From contig AP024676.1 in the NCBI GenBank assembly GCA_025998955.1, positions 2,790,001 through 2,854,000 on the forward strand: a DNA stretch of 64,000 bases, given 5' to 3'. This stretch comes from Candidatus Roseilinea sp. (GTDB taxonomy: Bacteria; Chloroflexota; Anaerolineae; J036; Brachytrichaceae). Below the pieces are notes generated by a model. The model was not told the origin of the DNA, did no database searches, and saw only the letters and a program-made list of their open reading frames with translations. Positions 26,887-36,318 of the stretch are shown here, piece by piece (within the stretch, counting starts at the first letter, position 1; each line of letters opens with the position of its first letter). Made by a program: the position numbers and the translations under genes.

Positions 26887-27855
26887 TCATCGTTTCAATT
26901 GCACATCGCCGGGCAGCGCCACTTCGATGGCGACGCCTCTGGTCTTCGACGCCTTCACGCGCCCGATCGCTTCGATCTTATCGCCCACGTTGATCTTGAC
27001 GCGCCTGGCCACCACCTGATACAGGCGCAGGCGCTGCGCGCCGGTCTCGTCCTTGATCAACACCTCGATGCCCTTATCGAACGGCTGGATGCCGGCGATC
27101 TCGCCGATCACGCGCACGACCGTGTTGTGATCGTTGCCGCTGATCTCGGACAACGCATACTGTTTCACGTCACGCGCCGGCGGCGCCGCGACGCGGATCC
27201 GGCTTGCCGAGCCCGGCGTGATCTCCAGCCCGCCGCCGAAGGCGTTCACTTCGCCCGTCACGCTCAGCGTCGCTCCGACGTTGATCTGCTCCGGCTTGGC
27301 CAGCGCATCGAACACGTTTTCGAAGATCGTGACCGTGATCTGGCCGGTGTCGTCGCCCAGCCGCAGCTTGAAGCCGGCGGAGAAGTTGGACGCTTCCACG
27401 ACGATGCCCTGCACCGCTACGGTCTTGCCGACATCGTTCGGACCGATCGCCCCGATCGCCAGCGGTGGGATCGGCGGTGCAGGCTTCACGATCACCACGT
27501 CCGTCCCGCGCACCGGCACGATCTGCACCTCTTTGTTGAAGAAGTCCACCTTGCCGGTGACGTTGACCGTCGCACCTTCGATCAACTGATCCGGCCCCGG
27601 CGCTTGTTTCAACTCGCGATCGAACAGGACCAGCGTGATCTGGCCGGTGTCGTCGCTCACCCCATAGCGCATACCGGATTTGAACCGGCGTTCGCTCTGG
27701 ATCACACCCTGGATGGTCACGAACTTGCCTTTGTATTCAGTTGTGATCTTGCCGATCGGCGTGACGACTTTCTCCGCCGCGTGCACCGGCAGCCACACGG
27801 TCAACGCCAGCAACACGACGACAAAGCGCGTCGTCCACACCACCTTCGTGTTCAC
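26887..27855 (-). CDS. Secreted protein with three OB-fold repeats
   Basis: The chosen GTG at 27855 puts a signal peptide first (VVWTTRFVVVLLALTVWLPV, cleavage near HAA); the frame continues upstream to 27936, overlapping nuoF, but without conserved content. The mature part has three OB-fold units of about 85 residues, each with the pattern GKFVTIQGVI...GVSDDTGQITLVLFD...GATVNVTGKV. This is the tRNA_anti-like beta-barrel seen in nucleic-acid-binding proteins, here exported. A similar protein is at 45436-46416. It lies between nuoF and nuoG with a 3-bp gap to nuoG. Its function is unknown. Confidence 0.75.
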   Translation of the reverse strand: MNTKVVWTTRFVVVLLALTVWLPVHAAEKVVTPIGKITTEYKGKFVTIQGVIQSERRFKSGMRYGVSDDTGQITLVLFDRELKQAPGPDQLIEGATVNVTGKVDFFNKEVQIVPVRGTDVVIVKPAPPIPPLAIGAIGPNDVGKTVAVQGIVVEASNFSAGFKLRLGDDTGQITVTIFENVFDALAKPEQINVGATLSVTGEVNAFGGGLEITPGSASRIRVAAPPARDVKQYALSEISGNDHNTVVRVIGEIAGIQPFDKGIEVLIKDETGAQRLRLYQVVARRVKINVGDKIEAIGRVKASKTRGVAIEVALPGDVQLKR

Positions 27856-27901
27856 GGCAATTCGGCACCTCTCGTGGCATCTAGCTGCGCCGTTCCAGAT
27901 G

Positions 27902-29266
<1,365 letters not shown>

Positions 29267-29286
29267 AAATCTCTCCACTCCACAAC

Positions 29287-29640
29287 TCAAGCCAACATCG
29301 CTCGCATGGGCTGCAACGAGCGGTTGAACGGATTCAACACCAATCCCAGCACCTCCAGCGTCACCGCGCCGAGCAGCGCCTCATCCCCCGGCTCTCCCAG
29401 GATGACCGGGCTGGTGCCATCTTGGCCGGCCAGCGCGATATGCGCCTCGGAGATCAACCGGTTGATGGTTGTGCCATCGGCCAGCGTGAACGTCATCTGG
29501 CGCTTGGGCTGCAGCTCCAATTCGCGCCAGATCGGATCAGGCAGCAAGGTGTAGGTCGCGCCGCTATCCACCGAGAAGTTTATGCGCGCCTGCTTGCCGG
29601 TCGGCCCGGTCACCAAGCCTTCGATGAAGGTCAGGCCCAT
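29287..29640 (-). CDS. Retropepsin-like aspartyl protease family protein
   Basis: This 117-aa protein starts MGLTFIEGLVTGPTGKQA and has the aspartyl protease motif FSVDSGATYTLLP (about 24-36), a predicted flap region, and the second-half hydrophobic stretch LLGAVTLEVLGLVLNPF. The size matches single-domain clan AA proteases that act as dimers. It sits in the 380 bp between nuoE and nuoF, 2 bp after nuoE, an unusual position, and would be expressed with complex I. Whether it cuts a complex I component is not known. Confidence 0.78.
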   Translation of the reverse strand: MGLTFIEGLVTGPTGKQARINFSVDSGATYTLLPDPIWRELELQPKRQMTFTLADGTTINRLISEAHIALAGQDGTSPVILGEPGDEALLGAVTLEVLGLVLNPFNRSLQPMRAMLA

Positions 29641-29642
29641 GC

Positions 29643-30119
29643 TCAGCTCCGTGAAAGCTCGTCCACCATTCGGTCGAACGCCTCCTCGGTCAGGTCGTAG
29701 CGATACTCGCGGTTCACCTGCGCCACCGGCGCGCGGTCGCAGGCCGCGATGCACATCACCGTGTTCAGGGTGAACTTGCCGTCGGGTGTGGTCTGGCCGG
29801 CGCGGATGCCCAGCTTCTTCTCGCAGTGGGTCACGAACTTGTCCGCGCCGCGCAGCGCGCACGGCAGGTCGTCGCACACGTCAATCACGTACTTGCCGAC
29901 CGGCTGCTCGTAGAACATCGTGTAGAAGCCGACGATGCTCTTCACCTCGGTCGGGTCGCAGCCGATGATCTCGGCTACCTCGCGCACGGCCTCGTCGCTA
30001 CAGTAGCCATACTCTTCCTGCGCGATGTATAGCAGCGGCATGACCGCGCTGCGTTTGCGCTCCGGCGGATACTTGGCCAAAACTTGCTCGATGTCGGCGG
30101 CTCGCTTTTCTTTCAACAT
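29643..30119 (-). CDS. nuoE: NADH-quinone oxidoreductase subunit E
   Basis: ATG 30119 is the first good start (a TTG at 30125 is in frame). The 158-aa thioredoxin-like protein binds the [2Fe-2S] cluster N1a through CDDLPC and CIAACDRAP. It pairs with NuoF at the NADH entry site. The usual GCDPTEVKSIVGFYTMF stretch is present. A heptamer array lies just upstream. Confidence 0.96.
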   Translation of the reverse strand: MLKEKRAADIEQVLAKYPPERKRSAVMPLLYIAQEEYGYCSDEAVREVAEIIGCDPTEVKSIVGFYTMFYEQPVGKYVIDVCDDLPCALRGADKFVTHCEKKLGIRAGQTTPDGKFTLNTVMCIAACDRAPVAQVNREYRYDLTEEAFDRMVDELSRS

Positions 30120-30124
30120 GGTCA

Positions 30125-30176
30125 AGCTATGAGCTGTGAGCTGTGAGCTATGAGCTATGAGCTATGAGCTATGAGC
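30125..30176 (-). repeat. Heptamer tandem array between nuoD and nuoE
   Basis: About seven consecutive units of GAGCTAT or GAGCTGT fill most of the 92-bp gap between nuoD and nuoE. It is the cleanest array of its family in the window. Confidence 0.9.
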
Positions 30177-30211
30177 GGGAACACTCAAAGCTCGCAGCGC
30201 ATCGCTCGTAG

Positions 30212-31501
30212 CTACCGATCCACATCTCCCAACACGATATCAATCGAACCGATGATGGCGACGATGTCGGCTAACAACGCACCCTTGCTGATCTCGCCCA
30301 ATGGCTGTAAGTTGTGAAACGAAGGCGCGCGGAAGTGGACGCGGCGCGGCTTGGGCGAGCCATCGCCGCTGAGCAGCACGCCGTATTCGCCCTTGCCGCT
30401 CTCGACGGCGAAATACACCTCGCCTTCCGGCGCTTTGAACCCTTCGGTCCACAGCTTGAAGTGATGGATGAGCGACTCCATCGAGTAGGCGATCTCGTGC
30501 TTGGGCGGCGGGGCGACTTTGCGGTCGTCGGTCATGACCGGGCCGGGCGGCAGCCGATCCATCGCCTGCTTGATGATCTTGAGCGACTGGTTGAACTCCT
30601 CCATCCGGCACTTGTAGCGATCGTATACGTCGCCGTTGCTGCCCAGCGGCACGCTGAACTCGAAGTGGTCGTAGCTCGAATACGGCTGCGCCTTACGCAC
30701 ATCGTAGTTCACGCCGCTGCCGCGCAGGCATGGGCCGGTCATGCCCCAGGCGATGGCGTCCTGGGCGCTAATCTTGCCGATGCCGACGGTGCGCTCCTTC
30801 CACAGCGGGTTCTCTTTCAGCAGCTTCTCGTATTCGAGCAGACGCTTGGGGAACACGTCCAGCACGCGCTGCACCAATTGCGGGAAGTGCGCCGGCACGT
30901 CGCGCCACAGGCCGCCGGGCCGGATGTAGCTGCTCATCATGCGCGCACCACTGACGGCCTCGTAGATGTCGAGGATCATCTCGCGCTCGCGCATGCAGTA
31001 GAGGAACACGCTCATTGCGCCGATGTCCAGCGCGTGCGTGCCCAGCCACACCAGATGGCTGTTCATGCGCGTCAGTTCCATCAGGATCACGCGCAGGTAC
31101 TGCGCGCGGATGGGCACATCAATGCCGACCAGTTTCTCCACGGCGCCGCAGAAGGCCAGGTTGTTGCTCATCGGCGCCAGGTAGTCGGTGCGGTCGGTGA
31201 GCGGGATGACCTTGAGGTAGGTCTTGCCCTCGGCGGTCTTTTCGATGCCGGTATGCAGGTAGCCGATGTCGGGGATGCAACTGACGATGGTCTCGCCGTC
31301 CAGCTCGAGCAGCAGCCGGAGCACCCCATGCGTGCTGGGATGCTGCGGCCCCATGTTGAGCAGCATGGTCTCGCCGGTCAGCGCGCGTGGGCTGACCAGC
31401 TTCTTCAACTGCTCGAAGGTGATGTCGAGCTGGACATCCTCGGCCCGCACCGCGTTCTGCGGCGCGTCCTCGACTCGGATCGGGGGTTCTGCTATCGCCA
31501 T
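30212..31501 (-). CDS. nuoD: NADH-quinone oxidoreductase subunit D
   Basis: ATG 31501 is preferred; the frame extends to 31534. The 429-aa subunit is homologous to hydrogenase large subunits and forms the quinone pocket with NuoB. Family stretches are MLLNMGPQHPSTHGVLRLLL, ENPLWKERTVGIG, GPCLRGSGVNYDVRK and the C-terminal IVAIIGSIDIVLGDVDR. The HPSTHG motif holds the quinone-site His. Confidence 0.96.
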   Translation of the reverse strand: MAIAEPPIRVEDAPQNAVRAEDVQLDITFEQLKKLVSPRALTGETMLLNMGPQHPSTHGVLRLLLELDGETIVSCIPDIGYLHTGIEKTAEGKTYLKVIPLTDRTDYLAPMSNNLAFCGAVEKLVGIDVPIRAQYLRVILMELTRMNSHLVWLGTHALDIGAMSVFLYCMREREMILDIYEAVSGARMMSSYIRPGGLWRDVPAHFPQLVQRVLDVFPKRLLEYEKLLKENPLWKERTVGIGKISAQDAIAWGMTGPCLRGSGVNYDVRKAQPYSSYDHFEFSVPLGSNGDVYDRYKCRMEEFNQSLKIIKQAMDRLPPGPVMTDDRKVAPPPKHEIAYSMESLIHHFKLWTEGFKAPEGEVYFAVESGKGEYGVLLSGDGSPKPRRVHFRAPSFHNLQPLGEISKGALLADIVAIIGSIDIVLGDVDR

Positions 31502-31552
31502 TTTTGGATCGAAGAACCAAGCAACTGGAGCCAAAAGTTAGTCATTGCCTAC

Positions 31553-31597
31553 CTTGGCTCTTGTCTCTTGGTTCTCGGTTCTTGATTCTCAGCTCTT
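31553..31597 (-). repeat. Degenerate short tandem repeat between nuoC and nuoD
   Basis: The plus strand reads as degenerate heptamers around CTTGGTT and CTTGATT (TTGGCTCTTGTCTCTTGGTT, then CTCGGTTCTTGATTCTC). It fills the gap between nuoC and nuoD. Confidence 0.6.
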
Positions 31598-31598
31598 T

Positions 31599-32108
31599 CT
31601 ACTCCGTCGCGTAGGGTTTCGCGGCGTCAATGCGCGCGCGGTTGAACGAGAACGCGTTCTCTTCTACGGTGACCGGCACCTCTTTGCGCAGCGGATGCCC
31701 CTGATAGTCCATCGGCAACAAGATGCGTCGCAGGTCGGGGTGCCCTTCAAAGTGAATCCCAAACAGGTCGTAGATCTCGCGCTCCAGCCAGTTGGCGTTG
31801 CGATACACCGGCACGGCGGACGGGATGCTGGCGTCGTACTCGCTCAGCATCACCTTGACGCGCACGCGGATGTTGCGCGGGATCGAGTACAACTGATACA
31901 AGATGCCGAAGCGCGGCTCGCGCGGGTAGTAGTCCACGCACGTCTCGTCGGTCAGCATGTTGAACTGCTGCACGTCGCGCAGGTGCATCAGTACCTCGAG
32001 GATGCGCTCGCGCGGCACATGTAACGTCACCTCGTCGCGAAAGACGGTAACCTGGCTGATCGCGTCGCCCAGCGCGGACTTGAGCAGCTCACTTAGCGGT
32101 TGATCCAT
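31599..32108 (-). CDS. nuoC: NADH-quinone oxidoreductase subunit C
   Basis: ATG 32108 (MDQPLSELLK) gives 169 aa; the frame upstream to 32162 is repeat-derived. The 30-kDa-subunit motif is seen as ANWLEREIYDLFGIHFEGHP, followed by LRRILLPMDYQGHPLRKE. It is part of the peripheral arm next to NuoD. Confidence 0.95.
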   Translation of the reverse strand: MDQPLSELLKSALGDAISQVTVFRDEVTLHVPRERILEVLMHLRDVQQFNMLTDETCVDYYPREPRFGILYQLYSIPRNIRVRVKVMLSEYDASIPSAVPVYRNANWLEREIYDLFGIHFEGHPDLRRILLPMDYQGHPLRKEVPVTVEENAFSFNRARIDAAKPYATE

Positions 32109-32160
32109 GGGTTGCGTGTTACGGTTTACGTCTTGCGTCCTGCGTCTTGCGTGAAGCGTC
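32109..32160 (-). repeat. Short tandem repeat between nuoB and nuoC
   Basis: The tract reads GCGTGTTACGGTTTACGTCT followed by TGCGTCCTGCGTCTTGCGT, built of degenerate GCGTCTT units. The same family occurs at 22262-22346 and 41093-41195. Confidence 0.75.
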
Positions 32161-32162
32161 AT

Positions 32163-32645
32163 TCACTGCCACTTCTTCAGCGGCTCGTGCTTGATCTTCT
32201 CTTGCAGCTTCATGATGCCATCAATGAGCGTCTCGGGGCGCGGCGGGCAGCCGGCCACATACACGTCCACCGGCACGATCTCGTCCACGCCTTGCACGAT
32301 GGCATAGTTGTTGAACACGCCGCCGCACGAGGCGCAGTCGCCCATGGCGATCACCCACTTTGGATCCGGCATCTGGTCGTATAGATTGCGCAGCACCGGC
32401 GCCATCTTGCGGCTCACCCGCCCGGCGACGATCATCAGATCGCTCTGGCGCGGGCTGGCGCGCATCAGCTCCATGCCGAAGCGTGACAGGTCGTAGCGCG
32501 ACGCCTGCGTGCTCATCATTTCGATGGCGCAGCACGCCAGGCCGAACAACATCGGCCAGATGGCGTTCGACCGCGCCCAGTTCACCGCCTTCTCCAACGA
32601 AGTGGTGACGATGCCCATATCGCCCAGTTTTTGTTCCAGTCCCAT
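32163..32645 (-). CDS. nuoB: NADH-quinone oxidoreductase subunit B
   Basis: This 160-aa subunit binds the terminal cluster N2. Its ligands are the tandem cysteines in [10 protein letters not shown], the Cys pair region CASCGGVF and [25 protein letters not shown] is the conserved quinone-site segment. Length and order (A-B-C-D) are normal. Confidence 0.97.
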   Translation of the reverse strand: MGLEQKLGDMGIVTTSLEKAVNWARSNAIWPMLFGLACCAIEMMSTQASRYDLSRFGMELMRASPRQSDLMIVAGRVSRKMAPVLRNLYDQMPDPKWVIAMGDCASCGGVFNNYAIVQGVDEIVPVDVYVAGCPPRPETLIDGIMKLQEKIKHEPLKKWQ

Positions 32646-32652
32646 TCACACA

Positions 32653-32702
32653 CTCCGTTCGGAATTGAGAATTGCGACACCCCCTTCTCAATTCTCAATT
32701 CG
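32653..32702 (-). repeat. Short tandem repeat between nuoA and nuoB
   Basis: GGAATTGAGAATTG and TTCTCAATTCTCAATT are arranged as inverted halves of the TCTCAAT family, so they can form a hairpin. The same unit makes the array cut by the insertion sequence at 47818-48950. Confidence 0.8.
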
Positions 32703-33074
32703 TCATTTGTCCATGGTCTCCCATTCCAACGCGCCCTTCTTCCAGATCCAGAAGTAACCCACCAGCAAAATGCCGACGAAGATCAGCATCTCGATCAAGC
32801 CGAACCAGCCCAACTGCCGGAACGCCACCGCCCAGGGATAGAAGAAGATCACCTCGATGTCGAAGATGATGAAGAGCACGGCGATCAAATAAAAGCGCAC
32901 CGAGAAGCGCCGTTGTCCCTGGCCGATGGCGCGCATGCCGCTCTCATACGGCTGGATCTTCACCGGATTGTTCGCCCGGCGGCGCGGCCCAAACAGGATC
33001 GAGATCAAGACCACCAAGACTGCCAGCGCCGTGGAGAGAAACAACAAGATGAAGACCGGGAGAAACTCATTCAT
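32703..33074 (-). CDS. nuoA: NADH-quinone oxidoreductase subunit A
   Basis: This 123-aa three-helix membrane subunit is the first gene of the complex I locus. The family stretches are NPVKIQPYESGMRAIGQGQR and RFSVRFYLIAVLFIIFDIEVIFFYPWAV, including the conserved Glu and Asp. The matrix-side loop is of normal size. The start ATG at 33074 has only a candidate promoter upstream. Confidence 0.96.
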   Translation of the reverse strand: MNEFLPVFILLFLSTALAVLVVLISILFGPRRRANNPVKIQPYESGMRAIGQGQRRFSVRFYLIAVLFIIFDIEVIFFYPWAVAFRQLGWFGLIEMLIFVGILLVGYFWIWKKGALEWETMDK

Positions 33075-33154
33075 GGCTTATTCAGCTCAACGAGACGCGG
33101 TGTATTGTCTCATCGTTCGATTTTCGTTTGAGAAGTTTATCACAAATGGGCTAT

Positions 33155-33182
33155 AGTCTAAGCACATGCCTCACAACGTCAA
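33155..33182 (-). promoter_or_regulatory. Candidate promoter of the nuo operon
   Basis: On the minus strand TTGACG (33177-33182) and TAGACT (33155-33160) are separated by 16 bp. They lie about 80 bp upstream of the nuoA start, in the gap after the dehydrogenase gene. The match to a sigma-70-type promoter is moderate. Confidence 0.4.
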
Positions 33183-33194
33183 ACAGCGCTTGCA

Positions 33195-36100
33195 TCACGC
33201 CAGATGCCGGGCGACGACCTCGACCGGATGCAGTGCGGCGCGGCCGGTGAAGTGCTGAATCTGCTCGCGGCAGGACGTGCCCGGCGCGACGATCAACGTC
33301 TCGGCGCTTGCCGCGCGCACCGCCGGCAGCAGCGCCAGCTCGCCGATCCGGCGCGACAACGCGAAATGCTCCGCTTCGTAGCCGAACGCCCCGGCCATGC
33401 CACAGCAGGTCGAGTCCACCTCGCGCACATCGTATCCGGCGGATGTTAAAAGCGCGCGCGTCGCTTGCGTGCCCCACAGTGCTTTTTGATGGCAGTGGCC
33501 GTGCAGCAGGATGCTCGGCCTGCCTCCTTGGGTCTTCGATGCGTCATTCGCCGCTTCGGCGAAAGTCGCTCCATGGGCGACGACGAATTCCTCGACGCTT
33601 TGCGTCATACGCGCGACGACGTCGGCCTCTTCCCCCGGCAGCAGGTCGGGATAGTCATCGCGCAGCGCGCTGATGCAGCTCGGCTCCAGGCCGAGGATGG
33701 GCACGCCCTGCCGCGCCAACGGGGCCAGCTGCGCCAGGTTGAAGCGCACCCACGGGAGCACAGCCTCCGGCTGGCCTTGCGAGAGCAGCGGCCGGCCGCA
33801 GCATCGCCAGGCGGGGACGATCACATCGCAGCCGATCGCGCGAAGCACCTTCACGGCGGCGATGGCGACATGAGGATGGTTGTAGCGCGCGAAGGTGTCC
33901 ACGAAAAGCGCCACCCGCGGCCTTGGCGCGCCCGATGGTTGCGCCTGCCGCGCGCCTGCCGTGGCGCGCCACCATCGCTCGAAGGTCTGTCGCCGGAAGG
34001 CCGGCAGCGTTCGCTCCGGCGCGATGTGCAACAGGCGCTTGCCGAGCGGGAGATTGGCCAGCCAATTGGAGAGCGGGGCGAACGCCGACGCCAGCGGCGC
34101 AAACGACGCGATGCGCCCCAGCAGCCATGCCCGCAGCGGCACGCCGCGCGCGCGATAGAAGTGCGAGAGGAACTCGCTCTTGAGCTTGCTCATGTCCACG
34201 CCGGCGGCGCACTCGGTGGCGCAGGCCTTGCAGCTCAGGCAGAGGTCGAGGGCGGCTTTGACGTCATCCGGTGAAGGTTTTGGAGATTGGAGATTAGAGA
34301 TTGGGGAGTGGAGATTGGCGATTGGGGAGTGATCGAGTCTCGAATCTTGAATCTCTAATCTCTTCTCCGACAAGAACTCGCGCAGCAGATTCGCCCGTCC
34401 GCGCGTGCTGTGCATCTCCTCGCGGGTGGCGCGGTAGGATGGGCACATCACGCCGCCGTCCAGCTTCCGGCACACGCCGCTGCCGTTGCACTGCTCGACC
34501 AGCGCCGCGAAGCTGCCGTTGTGGTGGAAGGTGAAAGTTGTTTGTATCGGGCGCGTCGCGTAGGTTGGGCCATAGCGCAGATGCGACTCCATCTCGACGG
34601 CGCGCACCTTTTTGCCGGGGTTGAGCAGGCCGCGTGGGTCGAACGCATCTTTCAGCTCGCAGAAGGCCTGATAGGCGCGCGGCCCGAAGAGCGCCTCGTT
34701 CTGGTGCGAGCGCTCGTAGCCGTCGCCGTGCTCGCCGCTCATCGCCCCGCCCAGCTCCCGGCACAGCGCCAGCGCATCGCGGGCGATGCCCTTGAGCTGC
34801 GCCACGCCCTGCGCCGTGTGCAGGTTCACCAGCGGACGCACGTGCAACACGCCGGCGCTGGCGTGGGCATAGAACGCGCCCTCGGTGCCATGCGCGGCAA
34901 AGATGGCGCTGAGCCGCTCGACATACTCGGCGAGACGCTCCACCGGCACAGCCACATCCTCCACCACGCTAACCGGCTTGGCCTGGCTGCGGATGCTCGT
35001 CAGCACGTTCAGGCCGATCTTGCGCACATACCACACATCCGCCTGTGCTGCGGGGTCGAACAACGGGCGCAGCGCGCAAGGCAGGCGCTCGTCGGCAACC
35101 AGGCGCTGCAGGCGCTCGACGCCGGCGCGCACCGCAGCCTCACTTTCGCCGTCGAACTCGATCACCAGCAGGCCCTCCGGCGTGGCCTGGCCGTCCAGCC
35201 AGCCGATGCGCCCGCGACACTCCGGCAACTCGCGCGCGACGCGGATGAACATGCCGCCGATCAGCTCGATGGCCGCCGGGTCGGTGGTGAGCAGCGCCGG
35301 CACGGCGCGCATCGCTTCGACCAGCCCATCGAACGCGGTGATGACCAGCGCCGTGTGTTTCGGCCTGGGGAACAGGTGCAGCGTGGCTTCGACGACCACG
35401 CCGAGCGTGCCCTCCGCGCCGGCAAACAAGGGCGCCAGGTTCATCCGGCCGATCTGCCGCAGGTGATTCTCCAGGTTGCTGCCCTGTCGCCGGGCGTTGG
35501 CTTCGGTCAGGCAGGCCGTCGGGCGCGCCGGATCGTAAGCCAGCATCTCGGCCACGTAGTCCAGGTTGTAGCCGCTGGCGCGCCGCCACACTTTGGGGAA
35601 GTCATGCCGGATTGCGTCTTCATGCGCACGGACGATCCCCTGCACCCGCTCGACCAGGTGACGAGGAGACAAGGTGACCGAGTGATTCCCCTCGTCCCCT
35701 TGTTCCCCCATCCCCTTGTCCCCTTGTCCCTTTGTCCTCTTGTCATGCCCGTTTGGGCCAAACTCTGCCGGCGTGCCGTCCGCCAGCACCACCTTGAGCG
35801 CAGTCACGTTGTCGGCGGTCATGCCGTAGCGGATGGAGTGTGAGCCGGTGGCGTTCGCGCCGATGACGCCGCCGATAGCGGCGCGCTCGGCGCTGGCCGG
35901 ATCGGGTCCGAACTGCAACCCGTGCTGCCCGAGGCGCTTGTTCAACTGGCCCAGGATCATGCCCGGCTGCACGCGCGCGGCGTGCCCGCTCGCGTCCAGG
36001 TCGAGTAGCGCGTCCATGTATTTCGTGAAGTCAACGATCACGCCCGGTCCAATGGACGAGCCGCACAAACTGCTGCCGCCGCCTCGTGGGATGACGGGCA

Positions 36101-36299
36101 CGCCGTGCTCCGCGCAGAGCGTCACGGTGGCGATTACATCGTCAGTCGTCTTCGGCAGCACCACGCCGAGCGGCATCACCTGGTAGTTGCTGGCATCGGT
36201 GCTGTAAATCAACCGCGTCGGTGCGTCAAAGCGAACTTCGCCGGCTACATGGCGCGCGAGCGCCTGGGCCAGCGGGTGTTCATGAGCTGGGGACGGCAT
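33195..36299 (-). CDS. Fused FAD-linked oxidase and Fe-S (CCG-domain) dehydrogenase, D-lactate/glycolate type
   Basis: This 1034-aa protein fuses an FAD-binding_4 domain (RGGGSSLCGSSIG, 72-84), an FAD-oxidase C domain, two ferredoxin-like segments (CNGSGVCRK, GGVMCPSYRATREEMHSTRG; CLSCKACATECAAGVDMSKL) and a CCG domain with CCGRPLLSQG and CCGMAGAFGYE. This is the plan of D-lactate or 2-hydroxyacid dehydrogenases feeding electrons to quinone. Two in-frame low-complexity inserts, at about residues 185-211 and 643-672, are encoded by heptamer repeats. A TACAAT lies 7 nt before the ATG, suggesting a leaderless mRNA. It precedes the nuo locus on the same strand. Confidence 0.88.
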   Translation of the reverse strand: MPSPAHEHPLAQALARHVAGEVRFDAPTRLIYSTDASNYQVMPLGVVLPKTTDDVIATVTLCAEHGVPVIPRGGGSSLCGSSIGPGVIVDFTKYMDALLDLDASGHAARVQPGMILGQLNKRLGQHGLQFGPDPASAERAAIGGVIGANATGSHSIRYGMTADNVTALKVVLADGTPAEFGPNGHDKRTKGQGDKGMGEQGDEGNHSVTLSPRHLVERVQGIVRAHEDAIRHDFPKVWRRASGYNLDYVAEMLAYDPARPTACLTEANARRQGSNLENHLRQIGRMNLAPLFAGAEGTLGVVVEATLHLFPRPKHTALVITAFDGLVEAMRAVPALLTTDPAAIELIGGMFIRVARELPECRGRIGWLDGQATPEGLLVIEFDGESEAAVRAGVERLQRLVADERLPCALRPLFDPAAQADVWYVRKIGLNVLTSIRSQAKPVSVVEDVAVPVERLAEYVERLSAIFAAHGTEGAFYAHASAGVLHVRPLVNLHTAQGVAQLKGIARDALALCRELGGAMSGEHGDGYERSHQNEALFGPRAYQAFCELKDAFDPRGLLNPGKKVRAVEMESHLRYGPTYATRPIQTTFTFHHNGSFAALVEQCNGSGVCRKLDGGVMCPSYRATREEMHSTRGRANLLREFLSEKRLEIQDSRLDHSPIANLHSPISNLQSPKPSPDDVKAALDLCLSCKACATECAAGVDMSKLKSEFLSHFYRARGVPLRAWLLGRIASFAPLASAFAPLSNWLANLPLGKRLLHIAPERTLPAFRRQTFERWWRATAGARQAQPSGAPRPRVALFVDTFARYNHPHVAIAAVKVLRAIGCDVIVPAWRCCGRPLLSQGQPEAVLPWVRFNLAQLAPLARQGVPILGLEPSCISALRDDYPDLLPGEEADVVARMTQSVEEFVVAHGATFAEAANDASKTQGGRPSILLHGHCHQKALWGTQATRALLTSAGYDVREVDSTCCGMAGAFGYEAEHFALSRRIGELALLPAVRAASAETLIVAPGTSCREQIQHFTGRAALHPVEVVARHLA
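34282..34370 (-). repeat. Heptamer repeats inside the FAD/Fe-S dehydrogenase gene
   Basis: The plus strand is built of GGAGATT/GGAGTGG-like units (TGGAGATTGGAGATTAGAGA, then TTGGGGAGTGGAGATTGGCG), followed by an inverted AATCTCTAATCTC tract. It is in frame and encodes residues like SPIANLHSPISNLQSPKPS, between the Fe-S segments. The same unit flanks mutS2 at 43733-43753. Confidence 0.75.
35665..35745 (-). repeat. ACAAGGG-type heptamer array inside the FAD/Fe-S dehydrogenase gene
   Basis: On the plus strand CCCCTTGTCCCCTTGTCCCT and neighbours form about eight units of CTTGTCC(C). The coding strand gives the peptide KRTKGQGDKGMGEQGDEG, in frame within the FAD domain. The same repeat, with the same heptapeptide, is in mutS2. 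Confidence 0.8.
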
Positions 36300-36306
36300 C
36301 GCGCCG

Positions 36307-36312
36307 ATTGTA
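36307..36312 (-). promoter_or_regulatory. -10 box next to start codon of FAD/Fe-S dehydrogenase
   Basis: TACAAT on the minus strand ends 7 nt before the ATG at 36299 with no ribosome binding site between, the arrangement expected for leaderless transcription. Confidence 0.5.
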
Positions 36313-36318
36313 TGCGCG

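Noticed and set aside
34410-35843. 477-codon plus-strand frame opposite the FAD/Fe-S dehydrogenase.
   Set aside because: It is the antisense shadow of a gene with clear FAD and Fe-S motifs.
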